Position numbers and translations under genes: made by a program. From NCBI RefSeq assembly GCF_003073045.1, contig NC_037596.1:13513950-13577949 (forward strand): a stretch of 64,000 nt of DNA, written 5' to 3'. This DNA comes from Pomacea canaliculata (lineage: Eukaryota; Mollusca; Gastropoda; Architaenioglossa; Ampullariidae). Below, in pieces: positions 28,218 through 40,853 of the stretch; within the stretch, counting starts at the first letter, position 1, and every line of letters starts with the position of its first letter. The notes beneath the pieces were generated by a model, which worked only from the letters and a program-made list of their open reading frames with translations, was not told the DNA's origin and made no database searches.

Positions 28218-28615
28218 TAAGTCTTTCCTTCTGTATGGATCTGAGACATGGCGTGTGACAAACTATCACCAACAGGATTCAGACATTGGTTAACAGATGT
28301 CTGCGCCACATCCTCAACATCAGATGGTCCAAGATGATCTGCAGTGCAGACCTTGGGAAGAGAACCAACCAAAATGGCTCCCAATCAAGACTTCAAAAAG
28401 CACAAGTGGGGCTGGATTGGTTACACCCTGTGAAAGCTGGCTAACAATTTATAAAGACTACAGTGCTGAAGGGGATCGGTCCACTGGGAGGCAAAGGCAG
28501 CTAGGATGACATGGACTAAACTGAAGAAGGAAACTCAGAACCTGAGCCGCTAGCGTGGTTTGGCTGCAGCCCTATACTCCACTGGTGGCTAATAAGACTA
28601 AGAAAAATTAAATAT
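28218..28615 (+). mobile_element. Decayed 3' end of a non-LTR retrotransposon (LINE)
   Basis: Conceptual translation shows the C-terminal signature of a LINE reverse transcriptase ORF: FLLYGSETWRVT, then in another frame RIQTLVNRCLRHILNIRW, and an ALYSTGG-like ending near 28575. The pieces lie in different frames with stops, so it is a dead fragment covering only the thumb and the region after it. The clade is not certain; the LLYGSETW and CLRxIL pattern is typical of RTE- and CR1-like families. It is the only LINE coding remnant I see. Confidence 0.75.
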
Positions 28616-29955
28616 TTTGTGGGAAGTTTTTTTTGTGGTATATTTTCTGCATTAAGGAACATTACAAGTTTGGATGAAAGATCTATCAAAAGCTATTGAA
28701 AAGCAGCCAGTGGACTGTCTGCAGTTAAAAATCTTTCAGATCTTGAGCCCAGGCCAGGTAACAATGTACTAATGGTTGTCTGCCTTACCCGTCTTTTCCA
28801 TTACAAATAATTTGATTATTAAATTTCAGTTATGCTCTGTTCTGGCCTACAATCTGAATATGTGAATGTAGGACACAATTCTTTATAAATAAAATTTTCA
28901 TTACTCTTATGAGATGTACATACTTAAAATTTAAATAACTAACCCATTTATCTTTATTATCACATGCAGATTAGCTGGTCTTGTGTTAAAAATTCAGCAA
29001 CATGGGTTTGTTGTTCTCCATCTCAGACTTGTTTAAATCTTGTGAAGACTTAAATTTTCAGACCTTTGCTGTCTTACTGCAAATCTCGTTGATTGAGGAA
29101 AATAAATTTTGAATTAGAAAATACAACAAAATGTAATTGTGTAAATTTGCAGGATATCCCTATTTTGGGTACGAAAATCTTTTACTTGCTTTAAATGTCA
29201 TAATGTTGAATTTTCTGTCATGAAGGGATGTAATATGAGAACCAATACAGACAGGTGAAAGTCCTTAACTGCTAAACTTCACTGTGTTATGACTAGGACA
29301 AATTGATTCAAGAGTAGACATAGTTTTTCTTCTTTGCATAACATTTTGATGACAGAATATTTGTTTGTGCAAAGATGCATTGTCTACACACATATTCTTA
29401 TACATAAGCCCTGCATGTGGCATCTGTTTACAGGGCTGGCTGCTTGCCGTAATATAGCCTCAGTTGCTGGCACGGCGTAAAATACCAATGCCCCCCTTAT
29501 ACATAAGCCCACACACACATACAAAAATTATAAAATGAAGTACTTTGATTGGTTTGGTTCTGAATGAACAGCTAATCACTGAAAAATTTAGTGAATGGGT
29601 AGAAAAACAAATGTATGAATGAATGTAAATCACTAAAGACAGGACAGAATGAAAAATCCTATTTTATTAGTATTGAAAACGTACATTTTTGGAATACATA
29701 AGTATCATGACTGATTAGAGATGCTACAGAATGTTTTGAAGTACAGAGAGAAACAGTGTAACATTAATATGTAATTAAAAGCTAGCCCAGACCGAAATTG
29801 ATCATAAAAAAAATTAAAGAAATAGAATGCTGGGCATCCAACAGAGTACTGTATGTTAACAAACTTTTACTACGCCATGTCTTGGCTCGAACACGCTAGC
29901 AAACTGAAAGGGGACGGCGAGACACTACAGGCAGGGATGATACACAACTTCATCT
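28616..29955. other. Intergenic region between the LINE fragment and ependymin-related gene A
   Basis: AT-rich sequence holding the truncated SINE at 29412-29495. It also contains the 3' UTR of the minus-strand gene that ends at 29956. I see nothing else. Confidence 0.5.
29412..29495 (+). repeat. 5'-truncated SINE flanked by a 15-bp target site duplication
   Basis: These 84 bp match the 3' half of the SINE family (CAGGGCTGGCTGC and GCGTAAAATACC). The same 15-mer, CTTATACATAAGCCC, lies on both sides (29397-29411 and 29496-29510). Exact duplications and a missing head show a LINE-driven, 5'-truncated and fairly recent insertion. Confidence 0.85.
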
Positions 29956-32900
29956 TCATGGGCGAAAGAGGTTGTTCATGACGGAAGGCAGACCAGCACC
30001 TGTGGCCGACCGACGAAATCTCTGTTACAAAACCGAAGGAAGAATAATTACTGATAAGTGTGCACTAATGTCCATTGGTTTTCTTCTACGTTGATATTTG
30101 ATTTGAGATGCTTTTAAAAATTGCATTTGATTGATTACTGATATGAAAGTATCTTTACAGAATGTATAGTGGCTTTCAGTAATCTGCAGTTCATTAATAA
30201 TAATAAAAGACTACCTAAACAACACATTTCTTTACAGATAACTAGCTCAACGGGATTTTAAAGGAGAATGACGCAAAAGACATAAAAGGGAAGAATTCAG
30301 AAATGGGATATGATAGTCACATGGTGTGAAAAAGACAACCAGTACATGAGCCTGGTGTTGTTTGTACACAGTTGAAAGTCTCATCTCATGTTTTCCTACA
30401 ACTGTACGCCCAAAAGGCACTAATGTCATCAGGTAAGGACATAAATTACACACATTCACCTGAGAACATGTCATTAAATGATTTCAATATTTGTATCTTT
30501 ATGTAACACCAGTGACACGTGTATTTGTCATTGTCTTTGTCACATAGACAAACTCCACTCTTTATTATTAGCTTGTGTGTATGCATGCTTATATGTGTGC
30601 CTGTTATGTATGTCTGTGCGTCTAAGGACAAGTAAAGAGGTTTATGTACTTCGTTGTGTGTGCCTATATGTCAGTGTGTGTTGTGTACAGAAATGTAAGT
30701 CAAAAGCCTCTGTGTGTTTGTGTGTGTGTTTGCAGTACACATAGTAAAGTAAAGATATATATATATGCATCTGTGCGCGCGCATCATCATCTCATCTTCC
30801 TACGCCTGTCCTATACCAAAGGTGATATAATCAGATATATTTAGCCCACGTTATTTACCTGTGTCTTGGTCTCGACCTCCGAGACACCTTGACACTCAGG
30901 TGGCACGTTGAAGACCGAGGGTCGGGAGATGCCAGGCCTGATGTTCGTATAACCCGTCACTTGCATCACAGGCTCTGTAGCGGGTGACAATGAAAATAAA
31001 AGGTCAAAGAAGAAATTGGAAACCAGACTCACGTATCATCATCATCGCTGCACAGCGTTTGAAATTATTTGTTCAAATTAAACATGTTAAAGTACAGACA
31101 TGATAAAATCTTTATGGACGTCACATATCTTCTCTCCCATCGTCTAGTCCGCTCTCTCGTTCACACTTGCTCGCTTGCCACCTTCTCTCTCTCACACACA
31201 CACTCTCTCCGTCTCTCTCTCACACACACACACAGTCGATCTCTCTTCTCTCTCTCTCACACACACACCTCCTTCTATAGCTCCAGTGACAAGCTGGGTG
31301 ACCGGGACGCAGCTTCCGTCAGCCGTGACAGTGAGAACGACTTCCAGTTTACTGCCAGCCACTTCTTGGAGAAGATGGTAGGCGACAGCGTTGAGAGGGT
31401 TAACGGACGTGCCAAAGAAGATGTCGCTGAGCTTGGTGGCGTTATCTGCATTGAGGACAGTGATGCAACAATATACGTCAAACAGGCTTCTTATTTCCCC
31501 CAAAATATACAATAACGATAATATCGTTCTCACAGACGGAAGACAACGGGGGCAGAGAATTCCAAGTGTTGAAGTCGGAAAAGAAGGAGGGTCGGGTTCC
31601 TTTCTCTCGTCTAAGACAGGTCAGCACTATCACTTCTATACAATTCTCCCTAAATTTTCTAATGGTAGGAAATTAGTTCAGTAGATGACGTCTGCTTCAC
31701 TTAAAAAGACAAACCAATTATTATATGGAAAATATTTGCGATAAAAGTCATACCAGGTACACATGCTCCACTGAAAGGCAATGAGGACACTTGAAGAGTG
31801 CATTTTCTTGTTAGCAAATCTAGTATGTAAATCCTCCCAACCTGAACAGAAACACACGGCCAACGCAATTTATGTTTGATACAATAATAATAATAATAAT
31901 AACTAGAAGAAGAAGCAGATGTTAATAATCAAAATCAAAATCAAAACAAACTTTATTGTCTGTCGAGGATACCCAGGACAGAAATTATGACTGGGAAATA
32001 GAATTTACTCATCGGTAATACACCACAAAATTCTGCCTCATAATACGTATTATCCTTTGCAGTGTTAAAAACTATTATAGCTACAACATACAACAAAAAT
32101 AAACAGCGATAATAAATACAATAATTGAAATGTAGTAAGCACACAGCTTTCGAATTCGCATTGTAGTCATTTGAGGTGTGTAAACTTGGGACACCTTTGG
32201 TCTAAACCAGGGATGCACAACCTACGGCCCGCGGGCCATATCCGGCCCGCGACGCGGTGCCATCCGGCCCGCGAAACTTCTGCCCACAGTGCAGGAAATC
32301 GGCATATTAGTAATGAAAGAAGACCATAAAAAACGAAAAAAAGGAAAGAAGAAGTATTTATCCCCACGTAGGGGCGTCTCTCAATCTTTTTTTCGATGGA
32401 CGAACATTTCGATTCAGTGCTCCGACTTGTGTCTGTACGATGAGGCGGACATTCAGAGTTGGTTTCGGGAAAACAACTTCAAATATCCCACTAATTACCA
32501 CATAATTAATGGTAAGTACAACTTGTTTCTAATTAAAAAAATGGTATCTGCTCTATTTTTTTTTCCTTTTTGTATTTTTGCGGTGAAGTGGCCCGCGACA
32601 CGGCTGTCCGAAATGGATATGGCCCGCAGGCCGAAAAAGGTTGGGCATCACTGGTCTAAACGATTCATGGACAATGTCAATATTAAAGATTTACTATGGC
32701 GCGATATTTCTGATGATTGAGAAAAGTGAAATGCATATAAATTGCTATTTCCCCAAGTCTAGGTCAATACTCCCTTCCCCATAGACGTCATGATTGTACT
32801 TTTATGTTGCAAAGGCTTCAAAGTCCTTCAGTGAGATCCCTGGGACCAAATGTTAATTAGAAATATGTGTGTACAAACATCACGATTTTTATATCTTTTT

Positions 32901-33707
32901 GTGGATGGTATACAAGATCAAAAGAGAAATATTAGCACAGATTTGGGAAAACAATATCTTATATGGAGCCTTCCTAAGCCATTACCAAACTACATGTAAA
33001 TCGTTAAGGGCTGAAGGGCTACCTCTTACTGACTCTTGTACTTACAGAACCTGTATAAACCTCCAGGAAAAAGTTCTCGGTATTTTCGGTTGGTGAGGTA
33101 GTGTTGAGAAAGGCCGCAACACGACGGTTGGTGGAATCATAGTAGACATAGCTATCTTCCTGAAGAATACAATAAAGAGAAAATACAAGAAAGTCCATTT
33201 TCATACAGTGAAAATAACAACAACTGTTCTTTAAGCTGATCACGCGCAAGGTGAAACTCATATTTATATCTCATTGGCTCCACAAACATCCACTCTCCTG
33301 GAAACCAATATAAAGTTACAGAGAATGAGAGGGACTATTAGCTCTTTCTCGGAAGCTTGAACGGGACTAAATAGCTAAAAGCTAAAATTTTAATTCCTTT
33401 TGTGGCTAAAAGTTTTTTCCAGAAAAAGATGACATACAGTTTCATTAACAAGAAAACAAGTGTTTCATATCACTCGTGTATTAGCTGAAACTCTATAACA
33501 GCGATGAATGCAAGGAACATTCAATAAAGAATGAATAAAGAATAAACTGCTTACCTTAATTAAAGAGCCTACACCATGAGGTGCTGTTCCAGTAATTCTA
33601 GATTGAAGTCCTTCCCACTGGTTAATGGAGCAGCAGTATTTGGTTTGGCCATTTGTTAACCCCACCAACATCACAAGGATCAGTATCCAAGCTGAGAAAC
33701 TTCTCAT
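29956..33707 (-). CDS. Ependymin-related protein A (MERP family), secreted
   Basis: Six exons on the complement: 33555-33707, 33046-33159, 31754-31841, 31269-31445, 30859-30974, 29956-30021. They join in phase to 237 aa. It opens with a signal peptide ending near LVGLTNG, followed by QTKYCCSINQWEG. Family landmarks follow in order: YVYYDSTNRR, RIYILDLLTRKC, a central GACVP, LTVTADGSCVP, and GYTNIRPGISRPSVFNVPPEC. Conserved cysteines and the N-glycosylation sequons NTTS and NATK are present. Length is usual for ependymin-related proteins, which are secreted, often Ca- or lipid-binding and abundant in mollusc tissues. The last exon encodes a basic tail (RFRRSATGAG to LFRP). It was found by its similarity to gene B and is the least certain part; without it a stop occurs at 30841. 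It is tandem with gene B, same strand. Confidence 0.88.
31187..31268. repeat. CT/CA compound microsatellite at the intron 4 donor of gene A
   Basis: Alternating CT and CA runs abut the exon 31269-31445. On the minus strand the intron begins GTGTGTGTGTGTGAGAGAG, so the donor GT is the first of many tandem GTs. Confidence 0.9.
31926..32070 (-). repeat. 3' end of a LINE- or SINE-like element with TTTTGA-rich tail
   Basis: On the minus strand the sequence runs through GACAGACAATAAAGTTTG into tandem TTTTGAT units at 31926-31950. This tail type is common at 3' ends of mollusc non-LTR elements. Its 5' limit is unclear. It lies in intron 2 of ependymin-related gene A. Confidence 0.45.
32208..32653. 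mobile_element. Non-autonomous hAT-like element (446 bp)
   Basis: The ends are inverted (CAGGGATGCACAACCT at the left; the right end reads CAGTGATGCCCAACCT on the minus strand), and both have GGCCCGCGGGCC-like motifs just inside. An exact 8-bp duplication GTCTAAAC flanks it (32200-32207 and 32654-32661), the hAT hallmark. The inside has no transposase, only a short open frame without known domains. It lies in intron 2 of ependymin-related gene A. Confidence 0.88.
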
Positions 33708-36627
33708 TTCTGTTAGTTACGTGACGACCTGCAATATGAAGACGTTTTACTGAGAGCGAGGACAGACACATGTCAGATAAAATAGATGTGACATTCCTAG
33801 AGACAAACTGTAGGTTGCTAATTACCCCGAAGGTAAGAACACCTGTTAGATCAAAGCAAAAATCAAATAAATAAATAAAATACCTATCAAGTGTAAAGCA
33901 GCTTTATTACAACCTGATGACGGGGGAATCCTGGGTTGTCTTAACGTGATCGAAAATTGTTTCCAACATTTGATCATTTCACACTTTGAGGACAGAAGTA
34001 ATAAATGGAAAGGGAATATAAATGGTTCACCGTTGCCAACAAAAGGGATGGTAGAGAGGTAAGCGGGTATATAACGACGATATAGAATAGGGGAACTAAA
34101 AAGACTATAACAAAGCTTGCATCGCTGCAATAGCTATTTAAGAAACAAGAGATAAAAAATTTGAAAACTATACTCACTTTAAGGGTAAGCACAAAATGTC
34201 ATGTAGACACCAACTCAGTGGATGTAACAAGAGCAACAGTGACAACTCACCTGTGCCAAAATCTGTCCTTACCTGCACTAAAGGTGCGCGGACTTGCCTT
34301 TTATTAGATATTTCAAGTGGCTGGGAGGTCACGAGAGGCTTCGTCAGGGTATTTCCCAATCCCCAGTACCTGCTATCACGATATGAAAAAATAAATTGAC
34401 CCGAATTTTTTTTTTCAGACTACTTGCTTAAACGATAAAGGGTAGTGATAATATCAAATATTAAGGTATCCATGCACAAGGACATGAGAACCTACTGGCA
34501 AAAGCTCTCACTTGAAAATTTCCCAGTACTCATGACCTCAGCATCAAGATTTCAAACTCGGGTCAATATATTTTTCTTAGTTTAAATTACTTGCTCAGAC
34601 ACTCGAGCGCCAAGTAAAGTTAACTTCAGATATTCAAGTATCCTGTGATTCATAAACATTCGAGAACCCGCTGACAAACCCTTAGATGTATTTTTGTAAT
34701 GTTGTTGCCAAAACTCTCTGTGTATTATGTATGTTTTCATTTATTTTTATTGTGTTTGTATGTGCTATGACAACGTCTGCTTTAGTGTCTTCAAATACAT
34801 TTTCTTTTTCGTAAAGATTATTCAGCAACTGACCACATTTTCATACTTGTTCTATGATAGGACAATGGTTGTAGCAACAACGGAAATGTGAACTTCACTT
34901 ATCCTTGATAGATTATTGCAAACGTGACCTGAAAACAGGTATTTCGCAGTCTCCACGACCTCAGGGTCAAGGTAAGAAACAACAACAAATCTGGGTCAAT
35001 CTTGTTTGAGTTTTAAAATACTTAGTTAAACATTTCGGCGACTGTAACGTGCATGGTGATGATGTCCTTAATTCCAACTTTTCTGTCTCTTTATCAAAAT
35101 CTCGATGTTTCACTTTTATTAGTGCAAGAATGCTCTAGACGTGGCTTAGTCCCTAATCATCTCGATTGCGGATCAAAAGGTATCTGGTTCAAGACCTGCT
35201 CCGACCTGTAACACCTAAAATATCCAGAACTTGCTTTGCATGAATGCGTAATTGATGTATTAGTGGAGGTAAAGATGACAGAAGAGGACTGGTAAATGTA
35301 ATTAAGTTATAAGGGAAGGTGAAAGCAGAGAACATTCTTTCCTTATCATTTATCGGTAATGACATTTCATCAAAGTGGAATCACGTGCCGGTTAATGTAT
35401 GTGTTCCTCTGCTTATCTCTACTCATTTTATTTCAAGTTCTCAAAAAAAAAATTATATTTAGATATCAATGTATATGTTCCAACGCTTATCTCTACTCAA
35501 GTTCTCAAAAAAATGTATTTAGATATCATTAGAATTTAGATATCAGTGTGTGTTTGTGTGTGTGCATGCGTGCAAAGGTGTGGGTCGTTTAGATGACTCA
35601 CGAATGTAGCTTTTATGGTCAAATTAAATGAACCCTCGTATCCGACTAATAAGTGTCTGGTTTTTTTTTTCCACTCGGATGTAGGAGTAATTAATTTCCA
35701 GGACGTACTAAGTGTACTCAGAAGTCTTTTATTCATTTTTATTTTTTTTTTTCATATATTTTTAAGTAGCTGTATCTAGACTTTTGAACGGAGTAAGTGT
35801 GCAGCGTGAATAGATGTTACATGAGTGCACAGTGTTTTCAAAACAATTTGTTATTTGCCAGCCAGGTACACTGATTTTCTGGGGTTGATTTCTGCTGGTA
35901 GTTCTTCTAGTTGTGACTGTATTGTCAACTTTTATTGTGACTATATGGAGGTGGTAGCCATGTAGTGAAACACGCGCTCACTTTCCGCTGCTCATATTTC
36001 GGAAATAACAGACCTCGCTCTTTGCAGACTTGTACCGAGTAAAGAAAAATATTTCCTGGGAAATTATCTTTCTTGCAAAAAAAAAAAATTTAAATCTTCC
36101 TTGAAGACGCTTTCAAGTCATTTATGTAATAATTTGTAGACTATATTGAAAGTTTTTTTCGCAAGAGGAGAAGTGATATGTAATGATCTTTTGCCATAAT
36201 TTTAGTGTGACTTTTAACAGATATATAATTTTTTCATGCAAACTTCTGTATGGAAGAATGTGTTTTCACATGCACATACGCATCACTGACACACACACAC
36301 AAAATAAATAACAATTATGATAGAGACCAACACCAGGTCAGATACTGTAACCTGAATGAATAACTTGCACATACAAAACATTCTCTCATGTAAATTACGA
36401 TCAAAGACAAGTAAATTGAAATAATTCATTTATTACACCTTGAAAATGTAAACACTACTCAGCGGCTTAGAATAATAGGAAATAGGAGTTGGAGGTCGGG
36501 TATAAGGTCCGGATGGACACAAAAGACTAAAAGCTAAAAGCTGCTAACCATTGAAGAAAACGCCAGTGGAATGTCGGAGGAATTTCATTTCTGGGTGTCA
36601 GTCGGGTTGATGGTAGCAGGGTCCTTC
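33708..36627. other. Intergenic region between ependymin-related genes A and B
   Basis: It contains the promoter and 5' UTR of gene A (right of 33707) and the 3' UTR of gene B. A tRNA-like fragment lies at 35138-35215. A short imperfect tandem duplication at about 35405-35545 repeats CTTATCTCTACTCA and TTTAGATATCA. No gene is recognised. Confidence 0.55.
35138..35215 (+). repeat. tRNA-like SINE head fragment
   Basis: A box A-like GTGGCTTAGTCC is followed about 50 bp later by a box B-like TGGTTCAAGACC. The flanking stem does not pair, so it is probably a tRNA-derived repeat rather than a gene. Confidence 0.4.
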
Positions 36628-39080
36628 TTAAGGGAGGAAGAAGCTGTTGGAGACAACACTGGCCGAGCGTCGTCGACTCTGTCAAAGGACCGAAGAATGA
36701 ACATTCGCTGACCGGTATGCACTAGTCTACATGATTTATTTCATCTCATTGTTTCTTTGGGGATACAATAATTTACTTGTGTAAAAATGTGTAGTTTGAG
36801 TCATGTTATACTTCATTTACATCAAAGTTAATTTAATGACCTTAACATTATGCAAGGGAAAGTGTGGTGTGGTGTGTGTGTGTGTTGGTGGGTGAGTGTG
36901 TTGGTGTGGCTGGGTGTGTGGGCGTGACGTCACAAATAATTTAGATGATAATATTTACTGCCCTGACCTCTGGAGCGCCTTGACACTCTGGCGGCACGTT
37001 GAAGACAGAAGCGTCGGAGATGCCGGGCCTGATGTTCACATATCCTGCCACAAGCAGCAGCGGCACTGGCACGATTGTCAATGAGAATCATCATCAATCA
37101 ATCAATCGTCAATCAATCATCAATCATCATCATTATCATCATCAACGGCATTGATGCACAGCGAAAATGTGTTTAAGGTCAAAGGTAAAGGTAAAAAGTA
37201 AATTTGTGTGATAGTGCGTGATCATCAGCATCATCGATCGTGATCGTCCGTGACCATTATTCCTTTGTCATCATCATCATTCAGTCATAATCACTTCGTC
37301 CGTTTCGTTGTTGGATTTATTTTCAAGACTGAATCATCCACTCACCCGCTTACAAGTCTACTTGTTGTACTACCTTTTGGCGTGTCCACTCACTCACTCA
37401 CCTCCGTTTAAAGGTCCAGAGATTACCAAGGAGATCGGTGCACAATCGTCGTCAGCCGTGGTAGTGATAACGATTTCCAGTGGACCCTTGTCCGTGTCTT
37501 CTTTAAGCAGGTAAGCTCCAGCATAGAGAGGGTTGTCAGTCGTGCCGTATGAGACGATGCCCATCTTCTCAGCTTCATCTGAAGGAAGGACAAAAGCAGG
37601 GCATGAAACACAACTGTCTTTTTAATCCTTACACTTCTACCCCTCGATACAATCATCTTCCTACCAAAGATACTGGGTACAAAGTAGCAGGAAAGGGTTA
37701 ATATTTGATACAAATACAGGGGAGTTATGTAGTTTATCTTCCACCGTTTCCTTCTTTCTCAATTTATCACACATAAAATATAACCGCACATTACAACAGG
37801 AAACACAACTGCGAGAGGTAAGATAGTAGCGTTCTGTGGAGAAAGAAGATAAGGTCAAAGGATCAAGTTTAAAGAACTTTCGATTTACAAAAAAACACAT
37901 GACATACCAGGAACACAATGTCGTGGAAAACGTTCTGAGTTCACTTCTACACTGCAGTCTCCCGATCGCAAATTCTTTTTGTAAATCTTTGCGCCCTGAC
38001 CAAAATAATCACAGAAATATATAAAGCATCCAGAGTCATTAAAGTGTACAGCTTCTTTTTTTATAGTCATAAATCACATAATATTGGATGAAAAAACAAT
38101 AGGCATTTGCTTGAAGTTGTTAATTCAATGGTTGGACTTTCAGTGACATCAGTAGACAGAAGTTTGAACAAAATAACAACAGCACTGTGTTCTGTCAAAC
38201 AGCAGAAAATTTAATTAAATAAATTCTGACTCATACTAGTGTTAACGTATGAAAGGAGATATCTGAAAATACGAGGAAGAAGTCTGAGGTAAGTAAGAGT
38301 CGGTGCAGTCCCCTTATACACAGTGTTACGTCCCCTTCTGACTTTCCTACTTCATACTTACAGTTTCTGTGTACAGCTGCAACACAAAGGACTCGCTGGT
38401 TCCACTCGGAGTTGTGTCGTTGACAAACATCGCAAAACGATTGTTGGTGTAGTCGTAGAAGATATAGCTGATGTTCTGAACGATTGCGGAAAGCAAAAAT
38501 ATTCTTAATCTTTTCGTTTCCTTTATGATCACGTCAACAACAACAACAATACTAATAATTAGCCAACACGCAGACGAGCTTAATACGCTTTACAAAGGCA
38601 TCACAATCAGGCAATCATACAAACATACATACACACTGAACATGAGAGGAGAGGGTGTAGAAAGCAACAGTCCTGGTAAACCACTGGACTTACTCGCTTT
38701 TTTCATTAAGAGTTTACCAAATTTTTTGCCAGATTTGTTTTTAAATTTTATATTGTGGGAATATTTCTTACAAATAAAGACTAGCCAAACACACACATAT
38801 ATATAATAAAAAAATATATTCATTGCGCCGATTACGAGGAAATAACAATGGGAGTCCATTGACTAACCAAATGATGACATGTAGGACATGAAGGGTTAAA
38901 ACTCAATGAAAGAAGTAAACCGCTTACCTTAAAGAGACCGTCAACACCACCGACAGTGGTTTTAGTCACGCTGGACAACACTCCCTCAAACTGATCAAGA
39001 GAGCAGCAATATTTGGTCTGACCTTTTGTTGACACCACCAGGACCAGGACGATCAACCCGCAAACTGAGAACATCTTCAT
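36628..39080 (-). CDS. Ependymin-related protein B (MERP family), secreted
   Basis: Six exons on the complement: 38928-39080, 38362-38475, 37908-37995, 37402-37578, 36959-37065, 36628-36678. They join in phase to 229 aa. Exons 1-4 have exactly the lengths of gene A (153, 114, 88, 177 nt), so the two are tandem duplicates. The signal peptide (MKMFSVCGLIVLVLVVSTKG) is followed by QTKYCCSLDQFEG. Next come YIFYDYTNNR, RHCVP, ITTTADDDCAPI and YVNIRPGISDASVFNVPPEC. The last exon encodes SRRRSASVV and ends FFLP, matching the RRSA tail of gene A; the shared GTAAAT donor before it supports this end. Reading through that donor instead gives a stop at 36941. Proteins are well diverged outside the landmarks, so the duplication is not recent. 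The role is unknown; the family is extracellular. Confidence 0.89.
37086..37150. repeat. ATCA-type microsatellite
   Basis: Tandem ATCA and ATC units lie in the last intron but one of ependymin-related gene B, just beyond the exon 36959-37065 acceptor. Confidence 0.8.
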
Positions 39081-40794
39081 TTCCGCTGGTGATACGAAAG
39101 TCTGAAAGGTATTAAGCACTTTGACAATCTGTGGATCAAACTTTGTTTGTGTTAAAGACAATGAAGATAATAAAAACAATAAATATAAAGAGATATAAAG
39201 GTGCGGAAAACTGAAAGCTGTTTGAATATTGGAAACTGCACACTTACAATAAGCTTATTAAAAAAAATACAGAAAGTAATAGTATTTTAAATATTTTTTT
39301 AAATTTTGCTAAAAGATTTCGTAGCCTTGTAGTCAGGGCTATCATTTAAAGCAGTAGACTCATCTGAATGTTTACAACTATTTAAACTAACAGCTACAAA
39401 TGAACTGGAACTAAAAGAACAAAACATAAATACAAACAAACCGAGGACAAGAAGCAAACAAAACACAAGCTTGTCACTGCAACAGTTTTAGAAGATTATC
39501 TATATAAAAATAAATGAATTAAAGAGTATTTTCCTAACAGTAGTGTGGTTAGGACATCATAAAAGTTATAATAATTCAACATAAGTCTGAGAACAAATAC
39601 GCGATTAGTTATGATGGGGTCCAGATGAATCACTCAGACATCTGTCTTCCGGTCATACCTCTCTCCTGTGTGCTTCCAAGACTTCTCTTCAGAATTGCCG
39701 CAGGACTGATGTTTGGACCTTTTCGCTTTTTTGAAGTTGGCCGTACACTAAAGATATTTAGTTTCAGTAGACATTATATACATATGTATTCGCATTCATC
39801 ACACATTACCTACGCAATAAAGACACTGTAGTACAGGTGATGGTGAGATGTGATCAGCATCATTCATTCACCCCCTTCTTCAACCTCCCTTCCCCACTTT
39901 CTTTACAGTGGTGGCTGCTCTACTTGCTGACTAAGTGTAAAACATCAGTCCCCCTTCCCAAGCTACTCTCTTCATGGCGGGGGATCATGTCATCTAGTCT
40001 CCGAAAAGTAATGACATCCAAACCTGCTGCTGTGTTGTGGATGCAGCTTTCCAACTCCATATCAAGATCAGGATACGTGTGTCAGAAGCTAAAACGTTTT
40101 CAGGAAAATAACAAATGTTTTTCTTTTATTGTTCTATTTGCTCCCCGGGGATACAAACGCGGGAGGCAACAAACAATTTTTGTTATTTTTAGTAACTTTT
40201 AAGTGGAAATAATGAGCCTGTGCTTGATACAGGCCGGGCTGTAACTTTTGCAACTAAACAAAATATTTGCTGATTTTTTTTTCAACACGCGAGACACCTG
40301 TAATAACAATGTTTGTATGTGTGAAATGTTATTTCTGCAGTGCGTTTATTTGAAATACTTATTCGATCACCTTCCCTTTACTTATCCGATGTAATCATTC
40401 CGAACGTTGTAATGTTTTTGTTTTATATACAATACATCAATGATGAATCCAGAAAAACATTACATTGTACTAAACAGTAATATGGACAGTCCACACATTA
40501 TGACAAAATTACAGATGTTTTATTAAATATATTTTTCTTTGATTATTACTAGCATGTATGGTTAAAGAAGGCAGGCAAGTAAATTTGAGAAGTTAGATGT
40601 TAGAAATTAGAAACCCAAGTCATCTCGAGGCCAGCATTTTTTTACGACTGTGAGATGTGAGATGTTAGAGACCCTAGTCATTTTTGAGGACGGTGCCCTT
40701 CTTTTTCCCTTTGCTCCATCATCTTTACCAGCCTCTAAGGAATGAAGTACATATATCACCGTAAGTCAGCTGGAAGAAGTATTCTGCGTTCTAC

Positions 40795-40853
40795 AGGTAT
40801 CGAACCGACTATTGTTCGGGTTTGAACTACGGTTGAGCTAACCACTCGATTTT
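40795..40853 (-). repeat. tRNA-like fragment
   Basis: On the minus strand it reads GAGTGGTTAGCTCAACCG (box A-like) and, at tRNA spacing, GGTTCGATACC (box B-like). It is a tRNA pseudogene or SINE head; no closed cloverleaf could be drawn. Confidence 0.4.

Noticed and set aside
31069-31684. Plus-strand ORFs over the ependymin-related exon and microsatellite
   Set aside because: Shadows of the minus-strand exon 31269-31445 and low-complexity Ser-Leu or Thr-His readings.
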